From: Saccharicrinis sp. UBA6048
GTDB lineage: Bacteria; Bacteroidota; Bacteroidia; Bacteroidales; Marinilabiliaceae
Direction: 5' to 3'
NCBI GenBank assembly: GCA_002429115.1
Contig: DIYS01000209.1
Location: forward strand, 43,741 to 107,740
Length of the DNA stretch: 64,000 nt
Position 1 is the first letter of the stretch. The number at the start of each line of letters is the position of its first letter. The translations under genes and the position numbers were made by a program. The notes beneath the pieces are model-generated. The model made no database searches, was not told the DNA's origin, and was given only the letters and a program-made list of their open reading frames with translations. Shown here piece by piece: positions 42,432 through 52,063 of the stretch.

Positions 42432-42669
42432 AATATTCAATTTAGTAGTTTATAAAAATTCTCTGCTAGAACCTTTCGTTAATTATTTCCCGACGCAAAA
42501 ATAGTTAAGAAAGCATTATAATCATGTGGTTATCTTTATTTTTTATACTTTTGCAGCTTAAAATCCAGACTTTAAATAAGATTACAAACATTGCTTAGGT
42601 GTAATTGTCTTATTGTCAGATAATAGCATTTGGGATTGGTGTTTTGAAAAATCAACAAAAAAAGAAGTG

Positions 42670-43206
42670 ATGAGCCGAGTTAAGTTGTTAGATAAAGAAT
42701 TTGAGTTGTCGATTCCTGAAGAAACATTGTTAAAAGCAGTTGATCAGGTGGCTGAGAAAATGAATAAAGATCTTGAAGGAAAGAATCCTTTAATGGTTTG
42801 TGTGTTGAATGGCTCGTTTATGTTTGCATCCGATTTGATGAAGCGTATTACAATTCCATGTGAAATCAGTTTCGTTAAATTATCATCTTATTCAGGTACC
42901 GGATCAACAGGTAAAGTCAAAGAACTGATTGGTTTAAATGAAGACATTTCTGATCGTACGGTTGTGTTATTGGAAGACATTGTAGACACTGGATTAACCA
43001 TTATTAATACGGTTGAACAGGTAAAAGCTATGGGATCTACAGATGTGAGAGTAGCTACAATGTTGTTTAAACCAGAGGCCTGCAAACATGATGTAAAGTT
43101 AGACTATGTTGGAATGGATATTCCAAATGATTTCATTGTGGGTTACGGTCTGGATTACGACGGATACGGAAGAAATCTTAAAGATATATATACTGTAGTA
43201 GAATAA
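42670..43206 (+). CDS. hpt: Hypoxanthine phosphoribosyltransferase
   Basis: A 178-residue type I PRTase with VCVLNGSFMFASDLMKRI, FVKLSSYSGTGSTGKV and the PRPP-binding VVLLEDIVDTGLTI, then PNDFIVGYGLDYDGYGRNL. It salvages hypoxanthine and guanine to IMP and GMP. The frame extends to a TTG at 42613, but the ATG at 42670 gives the normal length. It heads the conserved hpt-adk-obgE string; adk starts 28 bp downstream. Confidence 0.95.
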   Translation: MSRVKLLDKEFELSIPEETLLKAVDQVAEKMNKDLEGKNPLMVCVLNGSFMFASDLMKRITIPCEISFVKLSSYSGTGSTGKVKELIGLNEDISDRTVVLLEDIVDTGLTIINTVEQVKAMGSTDVRVATMLFKPEACKHDVKLDYVGMDIPNDFIVGYGLDYDGYGRNLKDIYTVVE

Positions 43207-43234
43207 CATCTATTAAAAAAAAGGAGTAAAGAAC

Positions 43235-43807
43235 ATGCTCAATGTTGTCATCTTTGGTGCCCCGGGCTCAGGCAAGGGTACACAAAGTAAGTTAATTGCA
43301 GAGGAATTTAATTTAGCTCATGTTTCTACCGGTGAATTATGTAGAAGAGCTATTCATAATAACACTCATGAGGGTGTCATCGCCAAAAGCTATATTGATA
43401 AAGGCGAATTAGTGCCAGATGAGACGATTATTGATATGTTGGATGCTTTCCTGGAAAAGTTACCAATTGATCAGGGAATTATTTTTGATGGTTTCCCTCG
43501 AACTGTAGCTCAGGCCGAAGCTCTGATTGAGATAATGAAAGAACACGGTACGAAAGTATCTGTGTTGCTAAATCTTGAGGTGGAGAAAGATGAGTTGATG
43601 CATCGTTTGTTGAAGCGCGCGGAAACAGAAGATCGTTCGGATGATAATCTGGAAACGATCAAAAAGCGACTGGAAATTTATGAAGAGCAAACATTACCTG
43701 TTATTGATTTCTATCGCAAGTTACGTTTGTATAAGCCTATTAAAGGTGTTGGCGATGTTGAAGGGATTTTCGCCAATATATCCGATGTGCTGAATAAACT
43801 GATATAA
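43235..43807 (+). CDS. adk: Adenylate kinase (short form)
   Basis: A 190-residue kinase: IFGAPGSGKGTQSKLI, HVSTGELCRRAI, FDGFPRTVAQAEAL, RAETEDRSDDN. The LID is the short form without zinc cysteines. It balances AMP, ADP and ATP. AAAGGAG, 9 nt before the ATG, is a fair Shine-Dalgarno site. It lies between hpt and obgE. Confidence 0.95.
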   Translation: MLNVVIFGAPGSGKGTQSKLIAEEFNLAHVSTGELCRRAIHNNTHEGVIAKSYIDKGELVPDETIIDMLDAFLEKLPIDQGIIFDGFPRTVAQAEALIEIMKEHGTKVSVLLNLEVEKDELMHRLLKRAETEDRSDDNLETIKKRLEIYEEQTLPVIDFYRKLRLYKPIKGVGDVEGIFANISDVLNKLI

Positions 43808-43874
43808 ATATTTTATCGATATTTGAACCACGGTAATGTTTTGCCGTGGTTTGTTGTGTTTTAATTGTAAAGGT

Positions 43875-44873
43875 ATGGCTGGTTCAAACTTTGTTGACTA
43901 CGTAAAGATTTTCTGTCGATCAGGGAAAGGTGGAGCAGGATCTGCGCACCTGCGGCGTGAGAAATTTGTGGCTATGGGTGGCCCTGATGGTGGCGATGGT
44001 GGTCGCGGCGGGCATATTATTGTGCGTGGCAATAGAAATACCTGGACCTTACTACACTTGAAATACAAACGACATATTTTTGCAGGGCACGGTTCTAATG
44101 GTAGTAAGCAGCGCTCTACCGGGGCTGATGGAGAAGATAAGATTATTGAAGTGCCATTGGGCACCATTGCCAAAGATGCAGAAACAGGTGATGTGTTATT
44201 TGAAATCACGGAGCATGATCAGGAGATGATCCTGGTTAAAGGTGGTAGAGGAGGTTTAGGCAACTGGAATTTTAAATCGGCTACAAACCAAACACCAAGA
44301 TATGCTCAGCCTGGAGAGGATGCCGTTGAGATGGCTGCCATTCTTGAATTAAAAGTATTGGCCGATGTAGGTTTGGTTGGATTCCCAAATGCAGGTAAAT
44401 CGACGCTATTGTCGGTGGTTTCAGCTGCTAAGCCCGAGATTGCTGACTATCCTTTTACAACGCTTGTTCCAAATCTGGGGATTGTATCCTATCGCGACAG
44501 TCATTCTTTTGCTATGGCTGATATTCCAGGTATAATTGAAGGGGCAAGTGAAGGAAAAGGTTTGGGGATTCGTTTCTTACGTCATATTGAACGAAATTCA
44601 ATCCTTTTATTTTTAGTGCCCGCTGATGCTGAGGATATAAAGAAAGAGTACCAGATTCTGCTTAATGAGTTAAAACAATATAACCCAGAGCTACTTGATA
44701 AAGGTCGCATGCTGGCCATATCAAAGTCAGATATGCTCGATGATGAGTTAATGGGTGAAATTGAAAAGGACTTACCTGATCTGCCATATGTTTTTATATC
44801 TTCGGTTGCCAATAATGGTATTACTGAGTTGAAAGATTTGATATGGGAGCAACTAATGGCGGCCAACGAATAG
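43875..44873 (+). CDS. obgE: GTPase ObgE/CgtA
   Basis: A 332-residue Obg GTPase: glycine-rich N-terminal Obg fold ([23 protein letters not shown] in part, [14 protein letters not shown]), then a G domain with [28 protein letters not shown] and the G4 motif SKSD. It acts in 50S assembly and stress response. The frame extends upstream to 43836, but the ATG at 43875 starts the conserved N-terminus [11 protein letters not shown]. Its last 31 bp overlap the MutS-like gene. Confidence 0.95.
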   Translation: MAGSNFVDYVKIFCRSGKGGAGSAHLRREKFVAMGGPDGGDGGRGGHIIVRGNRNTWTLLHLKYKRHIFAGHGSNGSKQRSTGADGEDKIIEVPLGTIAKDAETGDVLFEITEHDQEMILVKGGRGGLGNWNFKSATNQTPRYAQPGEDAVEMAAILELKVLADVGLVGFPNAGKSTLLSVVSAAKPEIADYPFTTLVPNLGIVSYRDSHSFAMADIPGIIEGASEGKGLGIRFLRHIERNSILLFLVPADAEDIKKEYQILLNELKQYNPELLDKGRMLAISKSDMLDDELMGEIEKDLPDLPYVFISSVANNGITELKDLIWEQLMAANE

Positions 44874-46678
44874 ACGAGTTAAAAAATAATTATCAGGATA
44901 GTCTTAATTCCTGGTTAATAAAAGAAGCAGGTCTAAAACGAAAGTTAATAGTAAACGGATGGCTGCGTTTGCTTGCGTTTACTTCAGCCTTTGGTTTACC
45001 TTTTGTATTATTTGATAATTGGACTGGTTATTTTTTCCTGTGTTTTCTTCTTTGTTTCTCATGCTTTTTGTGGCTCGTTTGGTGCGCAAATAAAATTTCG
45101 TTTGAACGGCGCTATGTTTCTCATCGTATAAGCTTATTGAAAAAAGAGCTGGCATGTTTGAATAATGAATGGACGGATGAAGTTGATGGTCATGAGTTTA
45201 TAGAACCGGATCATGATTTTGCACACGACCTGGATTTATTTGGTAAAGGATCGCTTTTTCAGTTTATCAACAGGACTTCAACCAAAGGAGGCTTAAATAG
45301 GCTAGTCACTAAATTTAAGAACCTCTCATTATCTGCAGATGATATAATAGCTAAGCAAAGTGCCATAAAAGAGTTGGCCGACTTGAAAGAGTTCAGGCAG
45401 CATTTTTATGCCTTAGGTGCCTTGGTTGAAGAGCGCAATAAGCGAAATAATGAGCTGGATTTGGATAAACGACCGGATTTAAGTTTTATTACCGGATTTA
45501 CTAAAATGCTGATTGCGGTGTTCGTTGTATTGGTTGTTCTTGCTGTAGTATTGGTTGGTTTAAAAATTTGGAGTGCAGATATTGTTGCTTACCTCTTTTT
45601 TGTTGGACTGATGATCACAGGCTCCCGCCTAAAGAAGATTAATCGTATACATGGTGAAGTAGCATCTTTGGGTAATTATCTTGATCGCTATGCTAAGTTG
45701 ATAAAGCACGTTGAGCAGGCTGAATTTAAATCTGATTATCTGCTCTTTTTAAAAACAAAATTGGAAGTCGATGGGCACTCAGCCAGCGAGGTGATGTCAA
45801 AATTGGCAGGATATATTAAAAAGTTCGATCAACGATTAAATATGTTGTTGGGGGTATTGTTAAACGGATTTCTTTTATGGGATCTGATTATTTGCGCCCG
45901 TCTTCAGGTGTGGTATTCAAAATACAGCGGTGATTTACAAAACTGGTTGGACGCCTTACATGAGATGGATGCAATGAACAGTCTGGCCACATTTGCCTAT
46001 AATTATTCAGACTATAGCTATCCTGAAGTTTCTGACGAAACCATCTTTTCCGCCAGTGAATTAGGACATCCCCTTATTCCTGCTGAAGAACGAATTAGTA
46101 ATAACTTCGAGTTTGATGCACAGCAGCGAATCTGCGTAGTGACAGGAGCTAATATGGCTGGTAAGAGTACGTTTTTAAGAACGGTTGGAGTGGCATTGGT
46201 GTTAGCCGGTAATGGTTGTGTTGTGGCAGCTAAAGAATTTACCTACAAACCAATGCTTTTTATTACCAATATGCGTGCGATTGATAATTTGTTAAAGCAC
46301 GAGTCTTACTTTTTTGCAGAGTTGAGTCGATTGCAAATGATTCTGGAGCGATTAAAAGAAAAAGGTGAGTTGTTTTTTATTCTTGATGAGATTTTAAAAG
46401 GGACTAATTCTTTAGACAAATACCAGGGATCAATTGCTTTAATTAAACAGTTGCTAAAGCATTACGGATGTGGACTGGTGGCAACGCATGATCTGGAGTT
46501 AGGAGAATTAGCTGAACAAACCGATGGTCAAGTTTTCAACAACTGCTTCGAAGTGAGCTTTGAGGATGAGGGATTAAGTTTTGATTATAAGCTTCGTACC
46601 GGAGTTACTCAAAGTCATAATGCTACCTATTTGATGGGGAGAATGGGGTTGATTCCTATTGAGAACGTGCGGCATTGA
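44843..46678 (+). CDS. Membrane-anchored MutS-family ATPase
   Basis: A 611-residue protein with the MutS C-terminal ATPase (about 415-600): Walker [16 protein letters not shown], Walker [20 protein letters not shown] and [11 protein letters not shown]. It lacks the mismatch-recognition domain I of MutS1. The N-terminal half has hydrophobic segments near residues 42-85 and 217-265 ([20 protein letters not shown] and following), so the protein is predicted to sit in the inner membrane. The middle has a helical lever/core-like region. Such MutS paralogues are found in Bacteroidota, but their task is unknown; they are not expected to do classical mismatch repair. The start overlaps obgE by 31 bp, suggesting translational coupling. 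Confidence 0.82.
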   Translation: MGATNGGQRIDELKNNYQDSLNSWLIKEAGLKRKLIVNGWLRLLAFTSAFGLPFVLFDNWTGYFFLCFLLCFSCFLWLVWCANKISFERRYVSHRISLLKKELACLNNEWTDEVDGHEFIEPDHDFAHDLDLFGKGSLFQFINRTSTKGGLNRLVTKFKNLSLSADDIIAKQSAIKELADLKEFRQHFYALGALVEERNKRNNELDLDKRPDLSFITGFTKMLIAVFVVLVVLAVVLVGLKIWSADIVAYLFFVGLMITGSRLKKINRIHGEVASLGNYLDRYAKLIKHVEQAEFKSDYLLFLKTKLEVDGHSASEVMSKLAGYIKKFDQRLNMLLGVLLNGFLLWDLIICARLQVWYSKYSGDLQNWLDALHEMDAMNSLATFAYNYSDYSYPEVSDETIFSASELGHPLIPAEERISNNFEFDAQQRICVVTGANMAGKSTFLRTVGVALVLAGNGCVVAAKEFTYKPMLFITNMRAIDNLLKHESYFFAELSRLQMILERLKEKGELFFILDEILKGTNSLDKYQGSIALIKQLLKHYGCGLVATHDLELGELAEQTDGQVFNNCFEVSFEDEGLSFDYKLRTGVTQSHNATYLMGRMGLIPIENVRH

Positions 46679-46812
46679 TAAGGTTTTTAACCGGAGTTGT
46701 TGAAAAAGAAATTACGAAACAATTCTTGTTTTAATTATATTTGGATGGTTTTCCACAAGAAGGAAGCCTTCGCTTTTCCAATTTTTTTAAATTTTTAGTT
46801 CAAGTGAATCAG

Positions 46813-46847
46813 TCTTGATTCTTGCTTCTTGCATCTTGATTCTTAAC
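46813..46847 (+). repeat. Degenerate 7-bp repeats upstream of parE
   Basis: Five consecutive heptads, TCTTGAT, TCTTGCT, TCTTGCA, TCTTGAT, TCTTAAC. Two heptads in the opposite sense (CCACAAG, AAGGAAG) lie at 46753-46766. The array is 40 bp before the parE ATG and resembles those in the heme cluster. Unlike those, the opposite-sense part is very short. Confidence 0.55.
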
Positions 46848-46886
46848 TGAATCACTTACGTCTAAAAACTAAAGAACTAATTGAAC

Positions 46887-48743
46887 ATGAGTAGTCAAAA
46901 TACACAGAATTATTCCGAAGATGCAATTCGGACGCTGGACTGGAAAGAACACATCCGTCGTCGTCCGGGTATGTATATTGGTAAGTTGGGAGATGGAACA
47001 TTCGCTGATGATGGTATTTACGTGTTGCTCAAAGAAGTAATGGATAACTCCATCGACGAATTTATGATGGGTAATGGAAAAAAGATTGAAGTTACCGTCG
47101 AAGAGGGACGTGTTACCGTACGTGATTTTGGTCGGGGTATTCCATTAGGAAAAGTAATTGACGTAGCTTCGAAAATGAACACCGGAGCTAAGTACGATTC
47201 TAAAGCATTTAAAAAGTCCGTTGGTCTGAATGGCGTTGGTATTAAAGCTGTAAATGCACTTAGTACAGAATTTACGGTTCAGGCTTATCGTGAGGGTGAA
47301 ACAAAACGTGTTGAATTTAGCCGTGGAGAAGTTATTACTGATCATGATTTATTGTCATCATCAGAGAATAATGGAACTTATATCGCTTTTACACCAGATA
47401 ACACCATATTCGAAAACTACGAGTTCAGAGATGAGTATATCGAAACCTTGCTTCGTAACTATACCTATCTGAACAAAGGGTTGACGATTGTTTATAACGG
47501 AAAGAATTTTCAGAGTAAAAATGGACTACTCGATCTTCTGGATGAAAATATGGATACCGAAGGTTTGTATCCGATTATTCATTTGGAAGGTGATGATCTG
47601 GAGATTGCGATTACGCATGGCAACCAGTATGGTGAAGATTACTACACTTTTGTTAACGGACAGCATACTACCCAGGGTGGTACCCATCAGGTGGCATTTC
47701 GCGAAGCATATGTAAAAACGATTCGCGACTTCTATAATAAGAATTTTGATGTTTCTGATATTCGAACCGGCATCATTGCAGCAGTAAGTATAAAAGTTGA
47801 AGAACCAGTTTTTGAGTCGCAAACCAAAACAAAGCTTGGATCGAAAGATGTAGGACCTAAAGGACCTTCGGTGCGTAATTTTATCCTTGACTTTGTAACA
47901 GAACATCTGGATAACTTCCTGCATAAAAACCCGGATACGGCTGAAGCGCTGCAAAAGAAAATTCTGGAGTCGGAAAAGGAACGTAAAGCCATTTCAGGCA
48001 TTAAGAAACTGGCACGTGAGCGGGCTAAAAAAGTGAGTCTTCACAATAAGAAACTGCGCGATTGTCGTATCCATTATACCGACATTAAAAAAGAAGAAAA
48101 CAGCGATAGCTCTATCTTTATCACCGAGGGAGATTCGGCAAGTGGATCGATTACTAAGGCTCGTAATGTTAATTCTCAGGCGGTCTTTAGTTTGAAAGGT
48201 AAGCCGCTTAACAGTTACGGATTAACTCGCAAGGTAGTATACGAAAATGAGGAATTTAACCTCTTACAGGCTGCTCTGGATATTGAGGATGGTCTGGACA
48301 CGCTTCGATACAATCACGTTATTATAGCAACGGATGCCGATGTTGACGGAATGCACATCCGCTTATTGTTGTTGACTTTTTTCCTGCAATTCTTCCCTGA
48401 ATTGGTGAAGAATGGTCATTTATATATTTTGCAAACCCCTCTTTTCAGGGTTAGAAATAAGAAGAAAACCTTCTATTGCTACTCCGACGAGGAGAAACTA
48501 AGTGCCATTAAGAAATGTGGACCAAAACCGGAGATTACCCGATTTAAAGGATTGGGAGAGATATCACCGGATGAGTTTAAACACTTTATCGGTAAAGACA
48601 TCCGCTTGGAACGGGTGCGCATGAAGAAAGATGTACCAGTAAAGGATTTATTGGAATTTTACATGGGAAAAAACACCCCGGATCGCCAAAATTTCATTAT
48701 CGATAATCTGGTGGTTGAAGAAGACCTTGTTACTCAAGAATAA
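46887..48743 (+). CDS. parE: DNA topoisomerase IV subunit B
   Basis: A 618-residue type IIA topoisomerase ATPase subunit: [37 protein letters not shown], the ATP lid [17 protein letters not shown], the TOPRIM motifs [11 protein letters not shown] and [14 protein letters not shown], and [10 protein letters not shown]. It works with ParC to unlink daughter chromosomes. The ATG at 46887 is preferred over an in-frame TTG six bases earlier. ParE rather than GyrB is favoured by the short length and by its coupling to parC, 14 bp downstream. Confidence 0.92.
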   Translation: MSSQNTQNYSEDAIRTLDWKEHIRRRPGMYIGKLGDGTFADDGIYVLLKEVMDNSIDEFMMGNGKKIEVTVEEGRVTVRDFGRGIPLGKVIDVASKMNTGAKYDSKAFKKSVGLNGVGIKAVNALSTEFTVQAYREGETKRVEFSRGEVITDHDLLSSSENNGTYIAFTPDNTIFENYEFRDEYIETLLRNYTYLNKGLTIVYNGKNFQSKNGLLDLLDENMDTEGLYPIIHLEGDDLEIAITHGNQYGEDYYTFVNGQHTTQGGTHQVAFREAYVKTIRDFYNKNFDVSDIRTGIIAAVSIKVEEPVFESQTKTKLGSKDVGPKGPSVRNFILDFVTEHLDNFLHKNPDTAEALQKKILESEKERKAISGIKKLARERAKKVSLHNKKLRDCRIHYTDIKKEENSDSSIFITEGDSASGSITKARNVNSQAVFSLKGKPLNSYGLTRKVVYENEEFNLLQAALDIEDGLDTLRYNHVIIATDADVDGMHIRLLLLTFFLQFFPELVKNGHLYILQTPLFRVRNKKKTFYCYSDEEKLSAIKKCGPKPEITRFKGLGEISPDEFKHFIGKDIRLERVRMKKDVPVKDLLEFYMGKNTPDRQNFIIDNLVVEEDLVTQE

Positions 48744-48757
48744 ATAATTAAGGACGA

Positions 48758-51397
48758 ATGAGTTTCGACGATACTAATATCCCAAATCTGCCGGAGGAAT
48801 TACCTTCGGAGTCATCAGAAAATCAGCATAAGGAAGAGCATCACTTATGGGATGCTGACTCAACTTCCATTAGCCATTTGCCGGGCATGTACCGCGAGTG
48901 GTTCCTTGATTATGCCTCTTATGTAATTCTGGAACGAGCTGTTCCGCATATTAACGATGGATTAAAACCAGTGCAGCGCCGTATACTTCATGCCATGCGT
49001 CGTATGGATGACGGGCGTTACAATAAGGTGGCCAATATTATTGGTTATACCATGCAGTTTCACCCGCACGGTGATGCGTCTATTGGAGATGCTTTGGTAC
49101 AGCTCGGGCAGAAAGATTTACTGATCGATTGTCAGGGTAACTGGGGTAATGTATATACGGGTGATAGTGCAGCGGCACCAAGATATATTGAGGCACGATT
49201 AACAAAGTTTGCCCAGGAAGTCGTTTTTAATCCAAAAACAACAGAGTGGAAGGCTAGTTATGACGGTCGTAATAATGAACCGATAACACTTCCTGTAAAA
49301 TTTCCGTTGTTATTGGCACAAGGGGTTGAGGGTATTGCGGTTGGACTTGCTTCAAAACTTCTTCCACATAACTTTAACGAACTGATTGATGCTTCCATTG
49401 CTTATCTGGAAGAAAAACCATTTGAGATATTTCCTGATTTCCCAACAGGAGGAATGGTTGATGTATCGCGCTACAACGATGGTTTGCGTGGAGGAGCCGT
49501 AAAAGTGAGGGCTAAAATCACAAAGGTGGACAGTAAGACTTTGATGATTTCAGACATTCCTTTTGGTAAAAACACTACTTCACTAATTGAATCCATCCTA
49601 AAAGCAAACGATAAAGGAAAGATTAAGATTAAGAAGATTGATGATAACACTGCAGAAAATGTCGAAATCTTGATTTATCTGCCGTCCGGTTCATCGCCCG
49701 ATAAAATGATTGATGCACTTTATGCATTTACTGATTGTGAGGTGTCTATCTCGCCTAACGCTTGTGTGATTCAGGATAACAAACCATACTTTATTGGGGT
49801 TAGTGAAATTTTAAAAGAAAATACCGACAATACGGTTCATCTGCTTAAGCGTGAATTGGAAATTCGAAAAGGTGAGCTGGAAGAAGCCTGGCACATGTCT
49901 TCGTTGGAGCGCATCTTTATCGAAAATAAGATATATCAGCGAATGGAAGACTGTGAAACGATGGAGGCCGTTGTACAAACCATTGATCACGGATTGGAGC
50001 CGTTCAAAAACCTTCTTAGACGCGAAGTGACGCGCGATGACATCATTAAGCTGACACAGATACGTATGATTCGTATCTCTAAATTTGATGCCAAGAAGGC
50101 TGACGAATACATTGCTTCTCTGGAAGAAGAAATGGAGCAAATCGCTTATCATCTGGCTAATCTGATAGCTTATACCATTGCTTACTATAAGCGAATTAAG
50201 AAGCAATTTGGTAAAAACTTCCCACGTAAAACCGAAATCAGAAGCTTTGCTAACATTGAAGCGTCTAAGGTTGTGGTGAAGAATGAACGTTTATTCATCA
50301 ATCGCGAAGATGGTTTTATAGGCACCTCTTTGAAGAAGGATGAGTATGTGTGTGATTGTTCCGATATTGATGATATCATCATTTTCTACAAAGATGGCAA
50401 GTACATAGTAACGAAGGTGTCGGACAAAGCCTTTGTTGGTAAAAATATCATTCACATTGCCGTGTTTAAGAAAAACGATAAGCGCACCATTTACAATGCT
50501 GTGTACCGCGATGGTAAAGCCGGTAATACCTACATGAAGCGATTTGCTGTTACAGGAGTAACTCGCGATAAGGAATATCATATTACCAAAGAAACACCAG
50601 GTTCTAAACTGATGTATTTCAGTGCGAATCCAAATGGTGAATCGGAGATACTTAAGGTGGTGCTTCGTCCAAAGGCACGTATCCGCAATCTTGTGTTCGA
50701 TGTGAACATGGGCGATTTGGCAATTAAAGGCCGGGCAGCCATGGGTAATATTCTTACCAAGTATGAAGTGAAGTCGATCGCTTTAAAGAAAAAGGGAGAG
50801 TCGACATTAGGCGGGCGTAAAATTTGGTTTGAGCATGAAACCCTGCGATTAAATGCCGATGGAAGAGGACAGTTTATTGGTGAGTTCCACGGTGGAGATC
50901 AGGTGCTTATCATCACAAAAGATGGACAGTATTACCTTACTTCCTTTGATTTGAGTAACCATTACGATGATAATATTCTGATTATTGAAAAATATAAAAA
51001 CGATGTGGTTTGGTCTGCGGTTTATTTCGATGCCGATCAGGATTACTACTACGTGAAGCGCTTCCAGTTTGAGAATTCGAACAAAAAGCAATCGTTTATC
51101 GGTGAAAATTCAAAATCGCGCCTTGTAAAAATCATGCATGTAGATTATCCACGACTTGAAGTGAAATTTGGTGGAGATGATAAGTTGCGCGAAAAGCTGA
51201 TTGTTGAAGTGGCTGAATTCATTGGGGTTAAGAGTTTTAAGGCTCGGGGTAAGCGTCTGACAACTTTCCAGGTGTCTAAGATTCATGAATTGGAGCCAAT
51301 TATAAAAGAGGAATCAATTGCTGACGCAGAATCAGCAAGTGTAGACGAAAATCAGGAGGTGGACGATAAAAATCAAATGTCCTTATTTGAAGGTTAA
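48758..51397 (+). CDS. parC: DNA topoisomerase IV subunit A
   Basis: An 879-residue subunit: YASYVILERAVPHINDGLKPVQRR in part, the quinolone-region and catalytic tyrosine segment (GNWGNVYTGDSAAAPRYIEARL in part; Tyr of APRYIE), GIAVGLASKLLPHNF and a C-terminal beta-propeller-like domain that lacks a clear GyrA box. It cuts and rejoins DNA together with ParE. The tail is acidic (DAESASVDENQEVDDKN). aroK begins 1 bp after its stop. Confidence 0.92.
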   Translation: MSFDDTNIPNLPEELPSESSENQHKEEHHLWDADSTSISHLPGMYREWFLDYASYVILERAVPHINDGLKPVQRRILHAMRRMDDGRYNKVANIIGYTMQFHPHGDASIGDALVQLGQKDLLIDCQGNWGNVYTGDSAAAPRYIEARLTKFAQEVVFNPKTTEWKASYDGRNNEPITLPVKFPLLLAQGVEGIAVGLASKLLPHNFNELIDASIAYLEEKPFEIFPDFPTGGMVDVSRYNDGLRGGAVKVRAKITKVDSKTLMISDIPFGKNTTSLIESILKANDKGKIKIKKIDDNTAENVEILIYLPSGSSPDKMIDALYAFTDCEVSISPNACVIQDNKPYFIGVSEILKENTDNTVHLLKRELEIRKGELEEAWHMSSLERIFIENKIYQRMEDCETMEAVVQTIDHGLEPFKNLLRREVTRDDIIKLTQIRMIRISKFDAKKADEYIASLEEEMEQIAYHLANLIAYTIAYYKRIKKQFGKNFPRKTEIRSFANIEASKVVVKNERLFINREDGFIGTSLKKDEYVCDCSDIDDIIIFYKDGKYIVTKVSDKAFVGKNIIHIAVFKKNDKRTIYNAVYRDGKAGNTYMKRFAVTGVTRDKEYHITKETPGSKLMYFSANPNGESEILKVVLRPKARIRNLVFDVNMGDLAIKGRAAMGNILTKYEVKSIALKKKGESTLGGRKIWFEHETLRLNADGRGQFIGEFHGGDQVLIITKDGQYYLTSFDLSNHYDDNILIIEKYKNDVVWSAVYFDADQDYYYVKRFQFENSNKKQSFIGENSKSRLVKIMHVDYPRLEVKFGGDDKLREKLIVEVAEFIGVKSFKARGKRLTTFQVSKIHELEPIIKEESIADAESASVDENQEVDDKNQMSLFEG

Positions 51398-51398
51398 G

Positions 51399-51926
51399 AT
51401 GGAGATACGGCGCATTTTTTTAATAGGTTTTATGGGTAGCGGTAAGTCTACACTTGGCCGACGCCTTAAGACTGAACTGGGTTGGGATTTTATTGATCTG
51501 GACGATTATTTTGAAGCCCACTATAATACCACTATCAAAGCTTATTTTGCAGATTTTGGCGAAGAAGCATTTCGTATAGCCGAGCAAAAGATGCTAAAGG
51601 AAGTGGCTACTAAGGACAGAGTCATTATTGCATCCGGGGGAGGTGCACCGTGCTATTTTGATAACATGAAGATTATCAATGATAGTGGTTTGAGTATTTA
51701 CATTAAGTTGTCGATTGAGACTTTGGCAGGCCGATTAGGTGATGCCAATCAGGTACGTCCATTGGTAGCCGGAAAGAAGGGCGAAGAACTTCAAAATTAT
51801 ATCAGAGAGAAACTTTCTGAAAGAGAGCCCTATTATACACAGGCAAAGGTAATTGCCGATGGTGATGTAATGGGAGTTGATGGGTTTGTTCGCATTATTG
51901 AAGCTTCTGGTGAGTTGATGAAATAG
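51399..51926 (+). CDS. aroK: Shikimate kinase
   Basis: A 175-residue NMP-kinase-fold enzyme: Walker A IGFMGSGKSTLGRRL, DFIDLDDYFE (shikimate site Asp), FGEEAFR, VIASGGGAPCYF and the LID arginine in NQVRPLVAG. It phosphorylates shikimate in aromatic amino-acid synthesis. The frame opens upstream at a TTG inside parC; the ATG at 51399 fits the family N-terminus. It is cotranscribed with parE-parC. Confidence 0.94.
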   Translation: MEIRRIFLIGFMGSGKSTLGRRLKTELGWDFIDLDDYFEAHYNTTIKAYFADFGEEAFRIAEQKMLKEVATKDRVIIASGGGAPCYFDNMKIINDSGLSIYIKLSIETLAGRLGDANQVRPLVAGKKGEELQNYIREKLSEREPYYTQAKVIADGDVMGVDGFVRIIEASGELMK

Positions 51927-51934
51927 TTATGCAA

Positions 51935-52020
51935 ATTCAAAGTTTCTTTTATGTAATTTCAAAGTTTGCATCTTGTTAATTCAAAATATCCTTTGTGTAA
52001 TTTCAAAATTTATTTGCGTA
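51935..52020 (+). repeat. Four tandem units of 21-23 bp upstream of the DUF4143 ATPase gene
   Basis: Units at 51935-51955, 51956-51978, 51979-51999 and 52000-52020 are 21, 23, 21 and 21 bp long. All begin AT(T)TCAAA, continue with a T-rich stretch and end in GTA or TTA. The array ends just before the two -7 elements of the ATPase gene, at an operator position. It resembles binding iterons in layout. Confidence 0.6.
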
Positions 52021-52044
52021 ATATATTTGTAGTCAGTATATTTG
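52013..52044 (+). promoter_or_regulatory. Promoter of the DUF4143 ATPase gene
   Basis: TTTG (52013-52016), 20-bp spacer, TATATTTG (52037-52044). A second TATATTTG lies at 52022-52029. The TTTG element is inside the last repeat unit, so a protein on the repeats could block or guide RNA polymerase. Confidence 0.65.
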
Positions 52045-52063
52045 ATATTAAAAATCTTTTGCT

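Noticed and set aside
46887..51397. gyrB-gyrA instead of parE-parC
   Set aside because: The B subunit is short, the genes are coupled, and the A subunit lacks an evident GyrA box, which fits topoisomerase IV better, although the families are close.
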